From: a virus
DNA length: 29,432 nt
Reading direction: 5' to 3' (one strand)
IMG/VR virus record: IMGVR_UViG_3300030118_003786
Location: 1 to 29,432 of that record
The first letter of the stretch is position 1. Each line of letters opens with the position of its first letter. The notes beneath the pieces are model-generated. The model searched no databases. It was not told the DNA's origin and worked only from the letters and a program-made list of their open reading frames with translations. A program made the position numbers and the translations under genes. Positions 28,891 through 29,432 of this stretch are shown piece after piece.

Positions 28891-29432
28891 ATGAGTTATA
28901 CAATCGTAAACGACAACAACATCACACACCTCAAAACACTTGAGGACAATTCAATAGATTCAATCATCACAGACCCACCATATGGCATTGAGTTTTTGGG
29001 CAAGGACTGGGATAAAAACACAGGTGCTGTAGAAACTTGGCAACAATGCCTCAGAGTGTTGAAACCAGGTGGATACTTACTTGCTTTCAGTGCCGCAAGG
29101 ACATATCATCATTTAGCCACCAACATAGAATCAGTGGGCTTTGAAATAAGAGACCAATTGATGTGGTTGTATGCTTCAGGCTTTCCCAAAGCACAAGACA
29201 TTGGCAAAGCCATACAAAGACGACAAGGTGTTGAACAAACTGAAGAATATAAACATAACCATCCTCGTGTTGGTGGTGATGGCGATGGTAGTGCTTGGCA
29301 ACAAAATAATATAAGGGGAACAACAATACCAACATCACCCGAAGCACAACAATGGCAAGGTTGGAAGACAGCACTGAAACCATCACACGAACCTATTGTG
29401 ATGGCAAGGAAGCCGTTCAAAGGTTCAACCAT
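28891..29432 (+). CDS. DNA methyltransferase (beta class), N-terminal part, running off the window
   Basis: This is the first 180 residues of the methyltransferase that continues at 88-1087 if the map is circular. The start MSYTIVNDNNITHLKTLEDN follows cggagaaac. The catalytic motif SIITDPPYGIEFLGKDWD has DPPY at residues 28-31, followed by CLRVLKPGGYLLAFSAARTY and then DQLMWLYASGFPKAQDIGKA, all standard for phage N6-adenine/N4-cytosine enzymes. A dedicated perfect promoter stands upstream, so it can be made independently of the structural genes. It ends mid-codon at the window edge. Confidence 0.93.
   Translation, partial: MSYTIVNDNNITHLKTLEDNSIDSIITDPPYGIEFLGKDWDKNTGAVETWQQCLRVLKPGGYLLAFSAARTYHHLATNIESVGFEIRDQLMWLYASGFPKAQDIGKAIQRRQGVEQTEEYKHNHPRVGGDGDGSAWQQNNIRGTTIPTSPEAQQWQGWKTALKPSHEPIVMARKPFKGST
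29346..29432. repeat. Terminal near-repeat, right copy
   Basis: The counterpart of positions 1-87: 82 of 87 bases match, and all five differences are silent in the methyltransferase frame. Removing one copy leaves a circle of 29,345 bases with an unbroken methyltransferase gene. Confidence 0.9.

Noticed and set aside
1-29432. CRISPR array or tRNA genes
   Set aside because: I saw no regularly spaced direct repeats of CRISPR type, and no cloverleaf with a T-loop consensus; the stems at 22.8 kb do not fit a tRNA.

Overview
The window reads as an essentially complete genome of a small, AT-rich tailed bacteriophage with a long non-contractile (siphovirus-like) tail, most likely an uncultured marine phage of a bacterium that uses sigma70-type promoters. 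The evidence is one continuous set of virion genes in the usual caudovirus order (terminase, portal, scaffold, capsid, connectors, tail tube, chaperone with frameshift, 815-residue tape measure, tail tip, fibres), plus small proteins of types I associate with marine phages. The last 87 bases repeat the first 87 bases with five differences, all silent in one shared reading frame. A DNA methyltransferase gene runs off the right edge and resumes at the left edge in the same frame. The simplest reading is a circular or circularly permuted map of about 29.35 kb, opened inside the methyltransferase gene and assembled from mixed strains.

Layout. (1) 28.4-29.4 kb and 0-1.4 kb: terminase small subunit, the split beta-class DNA methyltransferase with its own consensus promoter, and a small unknown gene. 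(2) 1.4-4.3 kb: a region of small genes with three TTGACA-type promoters, an FkbM-type methyltransferase, a strong terminator, several small unknown proteins including a 23-residue membrane peptide, and stacked hairpins ending in a duplicated terminator stem just before the large terminase. (3) 4.3-11.7 kb: large terminase, portal, a tiny lysine-rich protein, scaffold, capsid, head-tail connectors, tail tube, and a tail assembly chaperone with a canonical A AAA AAC -1 frameshift site. (4) 11.7-21.5 kb: tape measure, distal and tip tail proteins, a GNAT acetyltransferase where lambda-like tails usually have a peptidase, a tail-tip protein with glycine-zipper repeats and a proline-rich hinge, three small basic proteins, further structural proteins, a small coiled-coil/membrane protein (holin candidate), and a terminator. 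(5) 21.6-23.7 kb: the only leftward gene, with its own promoter; a 12-bp inverted repeat and further inverted repeats; a small gene; then about 450 non-coding bases starting at a TTGACA-N18-TATAAT promoter and full of predicted RNA stems, followed by an HNH endonuclease gene. (6) 23.7-28.4 kb: fibre and other adhesin-like structural genes.

The genome appears to invest almost entirely in virion building. I recognise no polymerase, primase, helicase, integrase or endolysin, so replication presumably depends on the host. The least explained part is the structured non-coding block at 22.76-23.17 kb, which I treat as a candidate new phage non-coding RNA or replication/packaging element.
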